NCBI RefSeq assembly: GCF_050306235.1
Contig: NZ_JBLWFH010000014.1
Location: forward strand, 36,157-100,156
Length of the DNA: 64,000 bases
Reading direction: 5' to 3'
Source of the DNA: Glaciecola sp947496235
GTDB taxonomy: Bacteria > Pseudomonadota > Gammaproteobacteria > Enterobacterales > Alteromonadaceae
The position numbers and the translations under genes were made by a program. Positions 8,749 through 18,528 of this stretch are shown in pieces. The stretch's first letter is position 1. Every line of letters starts with the position of its first letter. The notes under the pieces were generated by a model. That model was not told the origin of the DNA. It ran no database searches and was given only the letters and a program-made list of their open reading frames with translations.

Positions 8749-9411
8749 CTAATCGCTACTGCGGGTTTTCAACTGTATGTTCTGAGCGGCTACTAATGTG
8801 TTTAAACACTTAACGCCCGCCATTTCCATGCTATCGATAATTTCGGTTGTTTTGGTTTGTAACAACGCATGAAATCCCAATAAAGGAATCGCCGAAATCA
8901 AACCAAAAGCAGTGGTGTTCATTGCAACTGAGATTGAAGACGATAACAGACTGGCTTTTTCTGACGGGTCAGCATTGGCAACCGCTGAGAATGCGGCAAT
9001 CAAACCAATGATCGTACCTAACAAACCCAACAAGGTCGCAATATTCGCTAATGTCGCCAAGTAAGGCGTACGTTTTTCCAAACGCGGCATTGTTTCCATT
9101 AAACCTTCTTCCATCGCGTATTCAATGTCTTCACGGCGAGGAGAGATAGACAAACGCGCAATACCTGCACCAATGACTCGACTGATAGGCGCTTTGCTTT
9201 GCTTGGCTAGATTGATGACTTGATCAAATTTTTGCTGGGCTAGCAATGGCTCTAATTCAGAAAATGCTCTGCGATTAGTGGACGTTGCTGATAGTAAAAA
9301 GATATATCGCTCTAGGGTAATAGCCAATCCTACGGCCAAAACCAAAGCGATGGGTAGCATAAATGAGCCACCTTCTTGAAAGAATCGCGTGATGGTATCT
9401 AAGATATCCAT
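8749..9411 (-). CDS. ExbB/TolQ/MotA-family proton channel
   Basis: A 220-residue protein with a membrane helix near 17-38, a cytoplasmic helical region, and two late helices with the family pattern (LATLANIATLLGLLGTIIG near 118-140; SISVAMNTTAFGL near 160-175). The conserved Thr residues facing the proton path are present. It would form the pentameric inner-membrane channel driven by proton motive force. It is preceded by a 114-bp gap, the widest in the operon, so an internal promoter is possible. Confidence 0.92.
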   Translation of the reverse strand: MDILDTITRFFQEGGSFMLPIALVLAVGLAITLERYIFLLSATSTNRRAFSELEPLLAQQKFDQVINLAKQSKAPISRVIGAGIARLSISPRREDIEYAMEEGLMETMPRLEKRTPYLATLANIATLLGLLGTIIGLIAAFSAVANADPSEKASLLSSSISVAMNTTAFGLISAIPLLGFHALLQTKTTEIIDSMEMAGVKCLNTLVAAQNIQLKTRSSD

Positions 9412-9525
9412 ACAAAATTACTCCACATGGTTGAGTTAAGTTAATTCTGTTGTACAGTAAAACATTCATAAGGCTTGTTGTGTATGGCAAGTCCTTTTGA
9501 GGTGTTTATTTTAATACTTTACCAG

Positions 9526-9921
9526 TTATTGCTCTGTTTGTACTTCTTCTACTTTTTCTGTAGATATTTCTTTTATAATCTGCATGTTACGCAAAAATCT
9601 ACCGCGTTCTATTGGCGTTAGTTTATCTACCACAGGTTGCCATTGAGTAGTTGCATCAATACGTTTATGAGTTGGCAATTGCCAAGGCACTATAGTTAAC
9701 ACTTGCGGTTGCTCTTTGTTGCCCCTGATAGTGTCTTCTAACCGCAAAACCGGGCCACTTGAAGCCGTTGGATTTCCCTGCGGTTGTGGCTCCACACTCA
9801 GTGATTCAACTTCTTCTTTTTCAGTTGACTGGACAGTCTGGGCATTTTCCTGTGGATAAGTCAAAAAGCTCATTTGTAAGCAAAGAATGCCAATAAACCA
9901 ATGTTTGCTATCAAGTTTCAT
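9526..9921 (-). CDS. small exported protein, unknown
   Basis: A 131-residue protein with an N-terminal hydrophobic segment (about 8-22) suggesting export or anchoring, then a low-complexity Glu/Pro/Ser region and a C-terminal part with LTPIERGRFLRNMQ. Its start overlaps the stop of the upstream TPR lipoprotein gene by one base (TAATG), so translation is coupled. No family recognised. Position between the TPR proteins and ExbB suggests a part of the same envelope complex. Confidence 0.65.
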   Translation of the reverse strand: MKLDSKHWFIGILCLQMSFLTYPQENAQTVQSTEKEEVESLSVEPQPQGNPTASSGPVLRLEDTIRGNKEQPQVLTIVPWQLPTHKRIDATTQWQPVVDKLTPIERGRFLRNMQIIKEISTEKVEEVQTEQ

Positions 9922-10727
9922 TATTGACTACCTCCCATGCTGTTAAGTTGACGTTCCACATCCACCAGCCATATGTCTACTAGCTTGATCTCTTTATCTA
10001 ACGCCTTATCTTGTTCAGATTCAGACTGTTGCGCCTTTAGCAGCGCGGCATAGATGCGGTAGTCTTCCAGCGCCGCCGCCTTATTAAGCAAATAAAGATC
10101 GTTTAAAATGCCGCGGTTACGATAACTAACGGCATACGCAGGTTGGCTTTTAATTGCATTGGTGTACAAGGTGTGAGCCTGCTCGAAATTACCTTGCTCT
10201 CGCAAAATACCCGCTAACCGATTGGCCGCTTTCGCATTATGCCTATTTAAGGTTAATGCTTGTTGTAGGCTTGCGATGGCCTCATCCGTTTGCCCCAACG
10301 CTAAGTAGAGATCAGCTTTTAACACGTAACTAGGGCTGTTGAGTTGCCCTAAACGACTCGCCTGATCAAACTTAGTCAATCCAATTTCATATCTTTCATC
10401 AGCCAATGCCTGTATAGCTTCTACCATCAGCGTTTTAACTGGCGCTGTCAGTATCTGTTTATTATTCAGATACATATCTGGCGTGATTTTCAAACGATGA
10501 ACTAAGGCTTCTTCCGGTGTCATCTCAATTGTCGCCGATGTCGCCGGATCTAGTTCCCCAGCTAAAGGCGCTTGCACATTAGGCTCAGTTTCAGTTGCTG
10601 TTTCTTTTACCACTTGCGCTGGCTTGTTTTGCTCTGGCGCGGGTGGCGGTGGCGCCATGCTATTAAACAAACAGCCACTTAACCCGACTGTCAGACTTAG
10701 CACTAGCAGAACACGATTAAAGTTCAT
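9921..10727 (-). CDS. TPR lipoprotein
   Basis: A 268-residue lipoprotein (LSGC lipobox, Cys19) with a proline-rich linker (PPPPAPEQ) and tetratricopeptide repeats over about residues 90-225 (for example ALYLALGQTDEAIASLQQAL). TPR proteins scaffold complexes. Its start lies 11 bp inside the preceding large TPR gene and its stop overlaps the next start by one base. In the Glt system small TPR lipoproteins (such as GltE/GltC) sit at the outer membrane; similarity of role is inferred from architecture. Confidence 0.8.
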   Translation of the reverse strand: MNFNRVLLVLSLTVGLSGCLFNSMAPPPPAPEQNKPAQVVKETATETEPNVQAPLAGELDPATSATIEMTPEEALVHRLKITPDMYLNNKQILTAPVKTLMVEAIQALADERYEIGLTKFDQASRLGQLNSPSYVLKADLYLALGQTDEAIASLQQALTLNRHNAKAANRLAGILREQGNFEQAHTLYTNAIKSQPAYAVSYRNRGILNDLYLLNKAAALEDYRIYAALLKAQQSESEQDKALDKEIKLVDIWLVDVERQLNSMGGSQ

Positions 10728-13700
10728 TTGCAGTTACCTCTTCTGTCACTTCGGGTTTGTTATACCTAGCAGGTAAAAAACCACTCAAAGCTTTAAAGCT
10801 TTGTTTAATAAAGTCGTCGTAAATACCGTTTTGAATACGCGCAATATTCTTCTCGTGAATTTGAATTGCGGTTTCCTCAAAGGGGAAGGCTTGTTCTTCT
10901 AATAAGTACTCGTATTGTTCAGATTCTAACGCCGATAGCCCATCTGGACGTTCCGAATCCATCAAATCATTTGCCAATGTGGAATATAGAGTAGCCAAGC
11001 GATAGTTGGCCTCAGTCGTATATTGCGCCACGGCAAAGGACATTACACGATCATAACCATCAATGGCATTTTGCAGCGCTTTTTGTTTGGCATGTAAACT
11101 TCTATCCAATGGTATGGTGAGTTTTGTACGCTCGAAAACAATCTCTGCATCTTGAGCAAATACCATAGCTGACATTGCCGCCAAATAGCGAGAACGTGGT
11201 GTCCCTACTGCGCTAGGATCTGATGATGACAACTTTAATTGCGCCTGCATCATCTTGTTCAGCCAATAACGTCTATTGGCATCTTCATTTGTTTCTAGAT
11301 AGTACTCACTTAGGTTAAACCTTGCTTCATTGGCCATGCCCATAGGTTCAGGAAAAGCGTGGGCATAACGTCTAAAGCTATCCAGCGCCATTTCTCTATT
11401 ATTGGCCTTTTCAAAATATTCCGCAGCGTTAAACAGGGATAACCGCCCCTGTTCTGATTTCTTATCTGCGTAAAAACGTCCAAGCAAAATACGAGCAGCA
11501 GATTCCCAATCCTGCACCTGCTCATAGGCAAACAGCAGTTGGGGTTCAATGTTTGCACTTAGCTCATGTTTTGGATATTGCGCTTCAAAAGCTTTCCACT
11601 TATTGATCGCTTGATGCCAATTCCCCAATAATGCGTTGTAAGTTGCATCATCATATTGAGCCACAATAGAAACTTCCGCATTCGGCGTCTTTTTAACCAA
11701 ACGTTGCAAATGACCGACCGCAATTTCTAACGCCTGACGCTGAGGATCACTAAGGGTAAAACTGGTCAAATCTAAGGTTGCCAAAAAGGCCGGGGTTAAA
11801 TTCGCACTCAGTAACGCACTTTCACCTTGTTTATAAATAGATGCGGCCAAGGTTTCGGTTAACTCAGGTACTCTTTCGTCTTGTGCTGGCAGACGCGTCA
11901 GAATGCGTTCGTAAAATACTTCTGCTTGGGCATATTGATTCAATGCATAATGGCTGTGGGCCATTACTAAAATAGAAGAGTTCGTTTGCTGAGTTGAAAA
12001 TTGGTGCAGCTCTACAGCCTCTTCTAATGTCCATTGGGCCCAATGCATAGCCGCTAGATAATGTTTTTGTTTAAACAAATCTTGCATTAGGTTCAGTGCA
12101 ATGGCTGGTGATCGTCGGTCAGCGGCAAAAGATTCTACAAAGCGTTTTTGGCTTAACTGTTCAATTGAATATACCGGATCGCCGCTCAAGGTATCGGGTA
12201 AGGCGTCTTCTGGCATTTGCTGATACGCGAGAATAGCAGCATAGGCCGCCTCAACCGCCATTGGGTTTATCTGGTCTTGATATGCATAGGTTTCAAATGC
12301 TCGAATGGCTTCTTGATAACGTTTAGCACTTAGTAAAGCTTCAGCCATGTAGAATCGTAACTCCGCTACCTTAGCAAGCAATTCCAAGTCGTTTTCATAG
12401 GTAAACACATAATTTTGATAATACTCGATGGCATTATTTAGTGCTTCATCGCGTAATGCTAACAAGGCATCATTGTCAACCGATCGCCACTGGGACAACT
12501 GCGCTTCAGACGCTTGTTGACTGGTGAAGGCTTGAGCGAAATCATTGTTATTTTGGCCCTGTTGACGTTGGGCAATCAGCTTTTCAATGCCTTGGGCTAT
12601 GCTGTGTTCGGTTTGCGCCAACTCAGGCAAGTATTGTTGCAAATATGGCGATGCCTGTTGACCTAACGGGGTATTTAAACTGTTTACAACACCATTACCT
12701 AGTGCATATTGAGTAACAAAATCGCGTTTTGCTGTGAGGACTTTTTCAGGGAATCCGCCAAGGATATAAGCGTCTATATGGCGAACAAAAAACTCTACTG
12801 AACGATCATGAAATGGATATTCTTGAGCAAAAGCTAACAACACAGCTGCGCTATCTTGATATCTGTCGTCATCCAAATGTTGTTGTGCTAATTCTTCGTA
12901 TACCAAATGCTCGTAAGGCTGTTGGCCCTGAGTGCGATAAAAGCTTTGAATGGCTTGATCATTTCCACGATAAGAAAAGGTTAATGCCATTATGCGCAAG
13001 CTGTCCTTAACTAAACGTAGGTTTCCTTTGGTGAGCGCTAGATTATCCAGAGTCGTAGAATCAATATCTGGCAGATTCGGTAAGCTATGCGCCAGCATTT
13101 TATTAAACCCGATTAATGCATTGTCGTAATCGTCGAGTTTGAAATAACTCCACCCCAGCATATAGGCAGAAATACTGTAAAAGTTACTCTTACTTGATGC
13201 TGGTGAGTTTTCTAAAACTTGGCTGTAGTAATTGATTGCTTGAGAAAAATCCTGCTGGGCAAAATAATGTTCACCAATGCGAAAATACAATTCAACATGC
13301 TTTTCAGATATTGCAAAACTGGTCGTGGAGAAGGTGGCTAAAAACTCTTTGGCAACGTCCACACTTTGCTCTCGTTGCCCTGCTAAATCCATGGCTCGGG
13401 AAAGCTGATACATGGCATCCATAAGTTTGATATTAGTGCGCTGTTGTTCGTCGGTTAAATTCTCTCCAGGAACAGGTTCGCTAACCTCATTCTGATTCAG
13501 CACTTTGAGATAACCTGCAATGGCATCATCGAAATAACTTTGTTGTTCAGAATCACCTTTTTCCAGCGCTTGTTCAGCCAACAACATGCGAATATCTGCT
13601 AAGCGAAAAGCTACTTGACGTTTTTGTTCCGGATCACGCATTAATGGCAACAAAGCTTCATACTCGTCGCGTTTTTGCTCCAAAGATAACGGCGGAATCT

Positions 13701-13932
13701 CGCGCTTAGTAGGCGTAATTGTTACCTCCTCCATATTGCGCGCTGGCACTAAATTTAAACTGGAAAGTGGTGGCCTTTCGCTTCGACCTGCCGTTAAACG
13801 TTCGCGCTCAGCTCGTTGTATTTCACTGAGCACTTCATTTGTCGGGTCTTGCTCGTCTTCTTGCCAAAAGGTAAGACTACAACCGGTAATTGTGATGACA
13901 ACTGGGATAATTAGTAGATAACGCAATTTCAT
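10717..13932 (-). CDS. large TPR-rich lipoprotein
   Basis: A 1071-residue lipoprotein (ITGC lipobox, Cys18) made mostly of helical repeats of TPR type, for example near 210-240 (YFRIGEHYFAQQDFSQAINYY) and 870-905. It would be a long periplasmic solenoid. Large TPR proteins of about this size (AgmU/GltD class) are core periplasmic parts of the Myxococcus Agl-Glt motility machine; whether it is orthologous needs a profile search. It overlaps the stop of the upstream TPR gene by one base and the next gene by 11 bp. Confidence 0.82.
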   Translation of the reverse strand: MKLRYLLIIPVVITITGCSLTFWQEDEQDPTNEVLSEIQRAERERLTAGRSERPPLSSLNLVPARNMEEVTITPTKREIPPLSLEQKRDEYEALLPLMRDPEQKRQVAFRLADIRMLLAEQALEKGDSEQQSYFDDAIAGYLKVLNQNEVSEPVPGENLTDEQQRTNIKLMDAMYQLSRAMDLAGQREQSVDVAKEFLATFSTTSFAISEKHVELYFRIGEHYFAQQDFSQAINYYSQVLENSPASSKSNFYSISAYMLGWSYFKLDDYDNALIGFNKMLAHSLPNLPDIDSTTLDNLALTKGNLRLVKDSLRIMALTFSYRGNDQAIQSFYRTQGQQPYEHLVYEELAQQHLDDDRYQDSAAVLLAFAQEYPFHDRSVEFFVRHIDAYILGGFPEKVLTAKRDFVTQYALGNGVVNSLNTPLGQQASPYLQQYLPELAQTEHSIAQGIEKLIAQRQQGQNNNDFAQAFTSQQASEAQLSQWRSVDNDALLALRDEALNNAIEYYQNYVFTYENDLELLAKVAELRFYMAEALLSAKRYQEAIRAFETYAYQDQINPMAVEAAYAAILAYQQMPEDALPDTLSGDPVYSIEQLSQKRFVESFAADRRSPAIALNLMQDLFKQKHYLAAMHWAQWTLEEAVELHQFSTQQTNSSILVMAHSHYALNQYAQAEVFYERILTRLPAQDERVPELTETLAASIYKQGESALLSANLTPAFLATLDLTSFTLSDPQRQALEIAVGHLQRLVKKTPNAEVSIVAQYDDATYNALLGNWHQAINKWKAFEAQYPKHELSANIEPQLLFAYEQVQDWESAARILLGRFYADKKSEQGRLSLFNAAEYFEKANNREMALDSFRRYAHAFPEPMGMANEARFNLSEYYLETNEDANRRYWLNKMMQAQLKLSSSDPSAVGTPRSRYLAAMSAMVFAQDAEIVFERTKLTIPLDRSLHAKQKALQNAIDGYDRVMSFAVAQYTTEANYRLATLYSTLANDLMDSERPDGLSALESEQYEYLLEEQAFPFEETAIQIHEKNIARIQNGIYDDFIKQSFKALSGFLPARYNKPEVTEEVTANEL

Positions 13933-15995
13933 TATGGGTTATCTCCAGCACGACTATTTCCCATAACAGGCTGGTTGCCACGCATATCTTGTAAACGAAT
14001 TCTGGCTAATCTGGTATTTACGTATTGCTGTTCAAGTTGCGCAACTCGCTCGTCGACCAAGCCATGTAAAAATTGCTTTAAACGTGCATCCGCGGTTTCA
14101 AATACCCGCTGAGCACTGACTTTTTGCTGTTCGATTTGTCCGCTAATACGGTTGATACGTTGATACTCTTTGGCAAAATTAGAGGTGTCTTGTTGCGCAA
14201 TTACCACAGAGTCATAAGCTTTTTGTGCCTGCTCGTAAGCAATTTTCATATTGTCTAATAAACGCTTATGCTGCCAACGGTTAGCTATGTAATCATATTC
14301 CATTTGCCAACGTAAAATACCCTCTAGACGGGCCAGCCTTTCAGCATAACTTGGCTTAAGAGGACGCCCTCTGGGTGGATCCTTTAACAAGCGCTGATGT
14401 CGTTGTTCAGCTTGCGCTAGCCTAGAATGATGATTTTGTATGTCAGGCGATAACATAGAAATCATCAATTCCATGCGCTGAGCTTCGTTGCTCGGCGACA
14501 ACCTGGTTTCCAGGATTTGAATTTGCTTTGCCGCTTGGCTTAGCGCTATTTTTTTCTCTTCTAGGGACAATGAATCGCCTCGTTGTTTAAAAGCTAATTC
14601 ACGTTCTTGTAAAAGATTATTTAGGATGTCTAGATGTGCTTGTTTTTCTGCCAATATCTGTAAAATTTCTACTGATTGTTGGCGCACTCCGAGCAAATAC
14701 TTAGCATCAAAGTCACCTTGAGTATCTGAACTACTCAAAAACAGACGCTTTACATCCAATAAATTATCCGGCCATTGGGTTTGGTAGGTATCAAGGAAAG
14801 TCGCTTGATCTATGGATTGTTTGAACTGACCTAATGCATCTAAACTTTCGGAAATCTGGTTAATGGTATCTTCTAGTGCATAGTAGGCATCAGCAAATAA
14901 TCCTTGCTGTTGATATGCGTAAGCCAAGCCATAACTCGCCTGTAGACCAAATAAACCGGTTTCGTTTTGACGTAAATGACGCCATGTCGTGATTGCTGGC
15001 GACCACCGATTTTGTTGAGCTAAGGTCCAGCCCAAGGTCAAGATAGCTTGTTGGCTTTCACCACCTTCGTGGGATACTTGATTAATTACTGCCAGCGCAT
15101 TCTCATCATCTTGTTGCTGTAACAGGGTATAGGTCAAATTCAAATTAAGATGATCAAACAATGCACTTTGTTCTTCGCGTAAGGCTTGTTTTTCTTGATC
15201 TTCTAACCGACGCTCGGCGACCTGATTGGGATCAGAAGAAAACCAGCGCCAAGGCGAAATAATGTCTAGCAAATCTCTGGATAATTCGCTGGCCATGGCC
15301 AAAACACCACTTTGTGCTCTTTGATGGGTAATCAAGGCTTGTTTGGCTAGAATGAAACCCTCTCTCGCTTGTTCGTATTCAGCATTGTTGAATGCTTTTG
15401 TGGCGTCATTAGCCAGTAAATACGCTGGAAAGATGGTGCTTTTATGGATGTTATTTAACAGGCTCTGCCAGTCATCCCCTGATTGCATTCTGTTGTGAGC
15501 CGCTAAGTAAGATAGCTCCTGCCATTGGTCAAATTCCAAGTATTCTTCCAGTTCACCTTGCGTGATAGCTTGATAGGCTTGTTCGCTTAGAAACTGCTGT
15601 TTGTTGTCGAAACCGGCTTTTGCTAACCAATACCAGGTGTTTGCTTGCACATAATCTGAGGTGGCTTTGCTTAGCAAGTCTAGAAATATTTGTTGAGCGT
15701 CGTTATACAGGCCAAGGTTCAATTGCGAGGCGCCGCGCATTAGTGCCAAGCGATCTTTATCGTCCTGACTTAAGGCTTGAAAACTATGAGATGCATAAGC
15801 TTTGTCAATTAATCCAAGGGTTGTGACAAAATCATTTTGAAAATAGGTGTATAGAACATGATAGAAATCTGCTTGCTGTTTTTCTGCCGAAACGAGTTTA
15901 GTATTTGCCAACGCCACAGCACCCAAGGTACTTAAAAGTACGCTTAGTGTTATAACAACTAATAATGACCGGCGTAGGCAATTGGGCAGTTTCAT
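13932..15995 (-). CDS. exported TPR/coiled-coil protein
   Basis: A 687-residue protein with a signal peptide or anchor (hydrophobic residues 11-31, VALA), TPR-like helical repeats over about 40-380, and a long coiled-coil C-terminal half (about 400-670) rich in Gln, Glu and Arg. It lacks a lipobox, unlike its two TPR neighbours. It probably acts in the periplasm as a scaffold. Gene order and overlapping ends tie it to the ExbB/ExbD cluster. Confidence 0.78.
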   Translation of the reverse strand: MKLPNCLRRSLLVVITLSVLLSTLGAVALANTKLVSAEKQQADFYHVLYTYFQNDFVTTLGLIDKAYASHSFQALSQDDKDRLALMRGASQLNLGLYNDAQQIFLDLLSKATSDYVQANTWYWLAKAGFDNKQQFLSEQAYQAITQGELEEYLEFDQWQELSYLAAHNRMQSGDDWQSLLNNIHKSTIFPAYLLANDATKAFNNAEYEQAREGFILAKQALITHQRAQSGVLAMASELSRDLLDIISPWRWFSSDPNQVAERRLEDQEKQALREEQSALFDHLNLNLTYTLLQQQDDENALAVINQVSHEGGESQQAILTLGWTLAQQNRWSPAITTWRHLRQNETGLFGLQASYGLAYAYQQQGLFADAYYALEDTINQISESLDALGQFKQSIDQATFLDTYQTQWPDNLLDVKRLFLSSSDTQGDFDAKYLLGVRQQSVEILQILAEKQAHLDILNNLLQERELAFKQRGDSLSLEEKKIALSQAAKQIQILETRLSPSNEAQRMELMISMLSPDIQNHHSRLAQAEQRHQRLLKDPPRGRPLKPSYAERLARLEGILRWQMEYDYIANRWQHKRLLDNMKIAYEQAQKAYDSVVIAQQDTSNFAKEYQRINRISGQIEQQKVSAQRVFETADARLKQFLHGLVDERVAQLEQQYVNTRLARIRLQDMRGNQPVMGNSRAGDNP

Positions 15996-16004
15996 ATATC
16001 TCTT

Positions 16005-16544
16005 TTATAGGGTTTTCGCAGTAAACACTGGTTGTTGTTTACTTGTGGAATCCACAATATTCAATTCGACAGCAACTGGGTCTTCTCCTTTTTCAAAGGA
16101 TAAACTTACTGCTCTTTTGTACTCTCGATTTTCAGGACCTATGCCGACAAAATAAGCGGTTAATTGATGTTCGCCTTGAGAAAGATTTCCCACATATAAA
16201 CGTTGTACACCGCCTCTGTAGAGAGCACTGACTTGTCTTTCTGTGTATAAATAATTTGTTGCGACTTCGCCATCCACTCTGAGTTCTACCGCGTCTAGCG
16301 CAAAATACTCACCAATATCCATGGCCAGATAAACCGCTACTTGGGTCGAAGAAGGAAACAATAAATCTTCTTCTAAAATGAACAGATCACGGTTTAAATT
16401 GACCATTGCCTGGCGTAAGGTTTCGATTTCTTGGGCTAGAGCCGAATCATCTTCTTCTGGTGTTTGAGCATCGACAAAGAAGGTGATGGCAAACAGTGCC
16501 AAGGCGAGGAAGAAAAAGGGATTAAGTTTGGATAAATAGCGCAT
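16005..16544 (-). CDS. exported protein of unknown function
   Basis: An ATG at 16544 is chosen; a GTG 12 bp upstream is in frame but would overlap the upstream gene. The 179-residue product has a signal peptide (FFLALALFAITFFVDA), a short helix, and a C-terminal beta-rich part with YVGNLSQGEHQLTAYFVG, the look of a small Ig-like or carbohydrate-type sandwich domain. No family recognised. It sits between the DUF3570 and TPR genes with gaps of a few bases and is likely part of the same envelope assembly. Confidence 0.65.
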   Translation of the reverse strand: MRYLSKLNPFFFLALALFAITFFVDAQTPEEDDSALAQEIETLRQAMVNLNRDLFILEEDLLFPSSTQVAVYLAMDIGEYFALDAVELRVDGEVATNYLYTERQVSALYRGGVQRLYVGNLSQGEHQLTAYFVGIGPENREYKRAVSLSFEKGEDPVAVELNIVDSTSKQQPVFTAKTL

Positions 16545-16546
16545 AA

Positions 16547-17710
16547 TTAATACCACACAGAGGCATAGATTTTGAAAACATTCGCCGAAAAACCGAATAA
16601 GGGTTCTTCGCCCACGGGCGCATCAGTAACAGTGACATCACGAAAATCATCGTAATCAAAGCGCATATAATCATACTCAAAATGCACACTGCTCTTTTTA
16701 AATGTCGCGGTCTCAGAAAACTTCCACTCATAAGATAAGTGTAATCCTGCAGTAAACCCTGAATAGGTGCTCATTTCTTTGTCTCGCGCCATAAAGTTGA
16801 ATTCGTTCTCGCGACTAAATAAATCGCTATAAAAATCTGCCGCTTCTTGGCTGTAGTGCCGCACAAATACGTCAATAATGAAATCATCGATGGGGTGTAT
16901 GTAGCCCAGTTTGTAATTGGTGGCGTCTATACCCCAAGAGTCTTGGTAAATTCTAGCGTCCGCATAAAGTGCAGCGCGATAAGGAAGATAATAATTGGCG
17001 TTAATTGAGTATGCGTTGGACGAGCGGGTATTAGGGTAAGATTCTCGGGTAAATCTAAATCCTCTTTCACTATTAGGGTCGACAAAACGAATGCTTCTAT
17101 AAGGGTTGTTTAGATATCCTTCATCCGATACATGCTCAGATGCAAATCCCATGATCAAACTCTTGGTAAGAATTTGAGTAAAGCTGAAACCGAATTTTTG
17201 TCGATCAGCCTCTTCTAAAAAGTTCTCATCCCCTCTAACACCGACTTCATCCCATCCTTTGGACCAGGAAAGGGCAACTGTACTTAAGTCGCCAAAGAAG
17301 CTTTGGTTGATACCAACGTATACCGAATTGGCTTCAAAATCATTTTCACTACTGTTGGTGTAACTGACACTAAGCAAGGTTTTTTCATGTAAAAAGTCAC
17401 CGCCAACTGTGGCTTCTTTACGTTGTTCTTCATAGGGTGAAGCTGTGGCTCTTACATCAATAGATGCGCCACTCACCGTGTCTACGTAATAGTTAGCGCT
17501 TATAGATACGTGATTCCCAATTTGTTTGCGCAGCAGTACTGAAGGACCATCGATGCTAACGCCATCACCTTCGTATCTGTGGTACATGACATCAGAACGA
17601 TCTTGCGGTAATACCGAAGCATTTACCAAGTTTGAAAAGGTGAATAGTCCCCCGAGGAGCAGACTCCAAAGACATAGGGTAGTAATTGTGGATTTCAGAT
17701 TATTCAACAT
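16547..17710 (-). CDS. DUF3570 outer-membrane beta-barrel protein
   Basis: A 387-residue protein with a signal peptide and a mature part of alternating beta strands rich in Tyr and Phe, ending in a strand with final Trp-Tyr, typical of a transmembrane barrel. The opening VLPQDRSDVMYHRYEGDGVSIDG-like segment and spacing match the DUF3570 family as I remember it. DUF3570 genes are usually next to DUF4266 genes, as here (20-bp gap). Function is unknown; with TlpA upstream, redox maturation or export of the DUF4266 protein is a reasonable inference. Confidence 0.82.
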   Translation of the reverse strand: MLNNLKSTITTLCLWSLLLGGLFTFSNLVNASVLPQDRSDVMYHRYEGDGVSIDGPSVLLRKQIGNHVSISANYYVDTVSGASIDVRATASPYEEQRKEATVGGDFLHEKTLLSVSYTNSSENDFEANSVYVGINQSFFGDLSTVALSWSKGWDEVGVRGDENFLEEADRQKFGFSFTQILTKSLIMGFASEHVSDEGYLNNPYRSIRFVDPNSERGFRFTRESYPNTRSSNAYSINANYYLPYRAALYADARIYQDSWGIDATNYKLGYIHPIDDFIIDVFVRHYSQEAADFYSDLFSRENEFNFMARDKEMSTYSGFTAGLHLSYEWKFSETATFKKSSVHFEYDYMRFDYDDFRDVTVTDAPVGEEPLFGFSANVFKIYASVWY

Positions 17711-17730
17711 GGTCTATCGCTTTAGTCTTC

Positions 17731-18018
17731 TTAGTTACATCCGCAACCGCCACCAGCTGTGCCATCAGCACCTCTGGCTCCCTCTCTTGATTCTAAAACG
17801 TGCTTGGCGTATGCCAAGGCAATGGGGTTTCTTCCCACTGCCATGATAGGGTCTGCCAAATTACTGCGCTCGTAGGGTTTGACCCAAGGCTCAAGTTTAA
17901 AATTGTTCACACTATCGCCCAATTCAGAAAAGGTAGAACTACAACCCCCTAGTCCCAATATGCAGCCTAATAAAATACATTTACTGCCTATTGTTTTGCT
18001 GAGTTTCGTGGTTCTCAT
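17731..18018 (-). CDS. DUF4266 small lipoprotein with Gly-Cys tail
   Basis: A 95-residue lipoprotein (LGGC lipobox, Cys26) with the DUF4266 core WVKPYERSNLADP and the C-terminal tail GGGCGCN. Two cysteines in a glycine-rich terminus suggest metal binding, disulfide exchange or a modification site. The family is usually found with DUF3570 and thioredoxin-like proteins, and often ApbE; the first two flank it here. A good ribosome-binding site (AAGGAT) precedes the ATG. Function is not established. Confidence 0.82.
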   Translation of the reverse strand: MRTTKLSKTIGSKCILLGCILGLGGCSSTFSELGDSVNNFKLEPWVKPYERSNLADPIMAVGRNPIALAYAKHVLESREGARGADGTAGGGCGCN

Positions 18019-18030
18019 AGCTCAATATCC

Positions 18031-18516
18031 TTATTCGCGAAGTAGCATTTTTAATGCTTTTTCGTATTTCTTTTCGTCACCCGTTCTATAACCCATGTGC
18101 AATAATCTTTGGTTTCCATCTCGGTCAATCATAACCGTTGTTGGCATTGCACTAACATCATACAACTGGCTTACTTGACCTTCTGAATCGTATAAAACAG
18201 GGAAGGTGACCTCTATATCATTTAACAACACGTCAGCTTTTGATGATTCGTCATCTACGTTAACTGCCAAGATCTCAAAACCTAAATCTTGATATTCTTG
18301 ATACATGGCTTCCATTTTTGGTAATTCTTCACGACATGGACCACACCAACTGGCCCAAAAGTTAACTAATACGATATTGCCTCTTTGCTCAGATAAGCGA
18401 ATATTGCCACTTTCTTTGCTCTTGAGCGTAAAGTCTGGCGCTTGGGCATCTGCATACACAAAGCTGGCAAACAAACTAAAAATTAAAGCAAGCAAACTGT
18501 TTAATAGCGTTTTCAT
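18031..18516 (-). CDS. TlpA-type periplasmic thioredoxin
   Basis: A 161-residue protein with a signal peptide (cleavage near YADA) and a thioredoxin fold with WASWCGPC, active-site Cys58 and Cys61, followed by the cis-proline region SAMPTTVMID. These are marks of the TlpA/ResA family, which reduces or exchanges thiols outside the cytoplasm, commonly during cytochrome c maturation. Here it lies 12 bp from the DUF4266 gene and in the same operon as a protein with two CxxCH motifs, so either could be its client. Confidence 0.9.
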   Translation of the reverse strand: MKTLLNSLLALIFSLFASFVYADAQAPDFTLKSKESGNIRLSEQRGNIVLVNFWASWCGPCREELPKMEAMYQEYQDLGFEILAVNVDDESSKADVLLNDIEVTFPVLYDSEGQVSQLYDVSAMPTTVMIDRDGNQRLLHMGYRTGDEKKYEKALKMLLRE

Positions 18517-18528
18517 TGGCGACCTCTT

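Noticed and set aside
6660..9411. Ordinary TonB-ExbB-ExbD iron-uptake system belonging with the receptor at the left edge
   Set aside because: The C-terminal domain is of AgmX/PglI type, two ExbD proteins are present, and the genes are operonic with TPR and barrel proteins rather than with receptors.
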